A stretch of DNA of 5,689 nucleotides, taken from Oscillospiraceae bacterium. GTDB lineage: Bacteria; Bacillota; Clostridia; Oscillospirales; Ruminococcaceae. Numbering within the stretch: the stretch's first letter is position 1; each line of letters opens with the position of its first letter. The stretch covers positions 1 through 5,689 of the forward strand of contig JAEDMB010000122.1 in NCBI GenBank assembly GCA_016303235.1, given 5' to 3'. The notes under the pieces were generated by a model. That model was not told where the DNA came from. It saw only the letters and a list, made by a program, of their open reading frames with translations, and did not search any database. Below are positions 4,878 through 5,689 of this stretch, in pieces. The position numbers were made by a program, and so were the translations under genes.

Positions 4878-5689
4878 ATGAACAGGCGAACAGATTTGGC
4901 AGTAGAAAGCATTAATTATAAAGAAATTTCCAAGGGTATAAGACAGTCAGAGCGTGGAAAAGCATTTAAGATTACAGAAATATCAATAGATGACGACAGC
5001 TATATTGAATCAACAGGAAAGGGCAAAGGAATTTACATCACGCTTGAGGGTGATAATTTAAGCAAGTTTTCCGACAGCTATGATGATATGATTTCCGAAT
5101 TTTCCGCTGAACTTGAAAAGCTTATTCCGGAGGGTGATATACTTGTTGCGGGTCTCGGAAACAATGATATTACTCCGGACGCTTTAGGCCCTCAGACAGC
5201 AAACAAAATTCTTGCGACTCGTCATCTTCAGAATGAATTTAATTCCGATGAAGAAGAATTTCTCACATCTTTGAGACGTGTAAGCGTTCTTGCCGGAGGA
5301 GTTCTCGGACAAACCGGAATAGAATCCGCTGAACTTCTTAAAGCTGTATGCAGTGAAATTAAACCGTCAGGAATTATTGCTGTTGATGCCCTTGCGTGTT
5401 CGGATATAAGCCGTCTCGGAACTACTATTCAGATTTCCGACAGCGGAATTTCTCCGGGAAGCGGTGTTGCAAATTCAAGAAAAGAGATTTCAGAGAAAGT
5501 ATTCGGTATTCCCGTTATAGCCATAGGAGTTCCGACTGTTGTTGATATGTATACAATAGTAAACAGTATGACTCAATGCGAACCCGATAAAAGTATTCCG
5601 AATATGATTGTCACTCCACGTGATATTGACCGCCTGACTGAAAGAGCATCACAGCTTATTGCATACGGAATAAATCTTGCATTACAGCC
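4878..5689 (+). CDS. gpr: Germination protease Gpr (SASP endopeptidase), 3' end cut by the window
   Basis: Gpr (peptidase family A25) cleaves the small acid-soluble proteins that coat spore DNA, at germination, freeing amino acids and DNA. The frame is open for 270 codons plus 2 nt and leaves the window without a stop; family members run about 290-370 residues, so most of the protein is present. Conserved blocks are RTDLAVE (4-10), GLGNNDITPDALGPQTA (92-108), the TRH at 114-116, GQTGIESAELLKAV (144-157), VDALACSD (169-176), GISPGSGVANSR (190-201) and IPVIAIGVPTVVDM (211-224). D101 and D170 match the two aspartates proposed as catalytic in the Bacillus enzyme (Asp127, Asp193). RTDLAVE contains the autoprocessing site, leaving a propeptide of only about 6 residues against 15 in Bacillus. 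The gene is divergent from rpsT with 206 bp between start codons. It marks the organism as sporulating or descended from sporulators. Confidence 0.96.
   Translation, partial: MNRRTDLAVESINYKEISKGIRQSERGKAFKITEISIDDDSYIESTGKGKGIYITLEGDNLSKFSDSYDDMISEFSAELEKLIPEGDILVAGLGNNDITPDALGPQTANKILATRHLQNEFNSDEEEFLTSLRRVSVLAGGVLGQTGIESAELLKAVCSEIKPSGIIAVDALACSDISRLGTTIQISDSGISPGSGVANSRKEISEKVFGIPVIAIGVPTVVDMYTIVNSMTQCEPDKSIPNMIVTPRDIDRLTERASQLIAYGINLALQ

Overview
The window looks like ordinary chromosomal DNA from a low-GC, spore-forming Firmicute, most likely a clostridial Ruminococcus/Oscillospiraceae-type gut bacterium. The grounds are the AT-rich intergenic regions, strong AGGAGG-type ribosome binding sites, sigma-A-like promoters, a divergent rpsT/gpr pair (a neighbourhood known from sporulating Firmicutes) and an RND pump with no outer-membrane partner. 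The genus is inferred from general protein and codon character, not from a database match.

Layout from left to right: (1) 1-166 holds a complete tRNA-Leu(CAG) transcription unit on the + strand, with a full-consensus promoter, a class II tRNA without encoded CCA, and an intrinsic terminator. (2) 178-201 is a hairpin that ends the convergent minus-strand operon and probably works in both directions. (3) 213-4223 on the minus strand is a two-gene operon: a TetR/AcrR-family regulator that starts with TTG, then after 24 nt a 1122-residue HAE-type RND efflux permease. Its promoter (4262-4290) is covered by inverted repeats that fit an autorepressor operator. (4) 4358-4671 on the minus strand is rpsT (ribosomal protein S20) with its own terminator. 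Its promoter sits near 4775-4803, and a leader of about 95 nt contains two perfect stem-loops. (5) 4878-5689 on the + strand is the first 270 codons of gpr, the germination protease that degrades small acid-soluble spore proteins; it runs off the end of the window.

Functionally the units are independent: translation (tRNA-Leu, S20), spore germination (Gpr) and a regulated export or drug-resistance module (TetR + RND). I see no mobile element, CRISPR array, phage gene or toxin-antitoxin pair. I found no clearly new system. The points most worth a second look are the structured rpsT leader, the polar, probably helical segment that takes the place of the docking subdomain in the RND pump, the operator arrangement at the tetR promoter and the very short Gpr propeptide.
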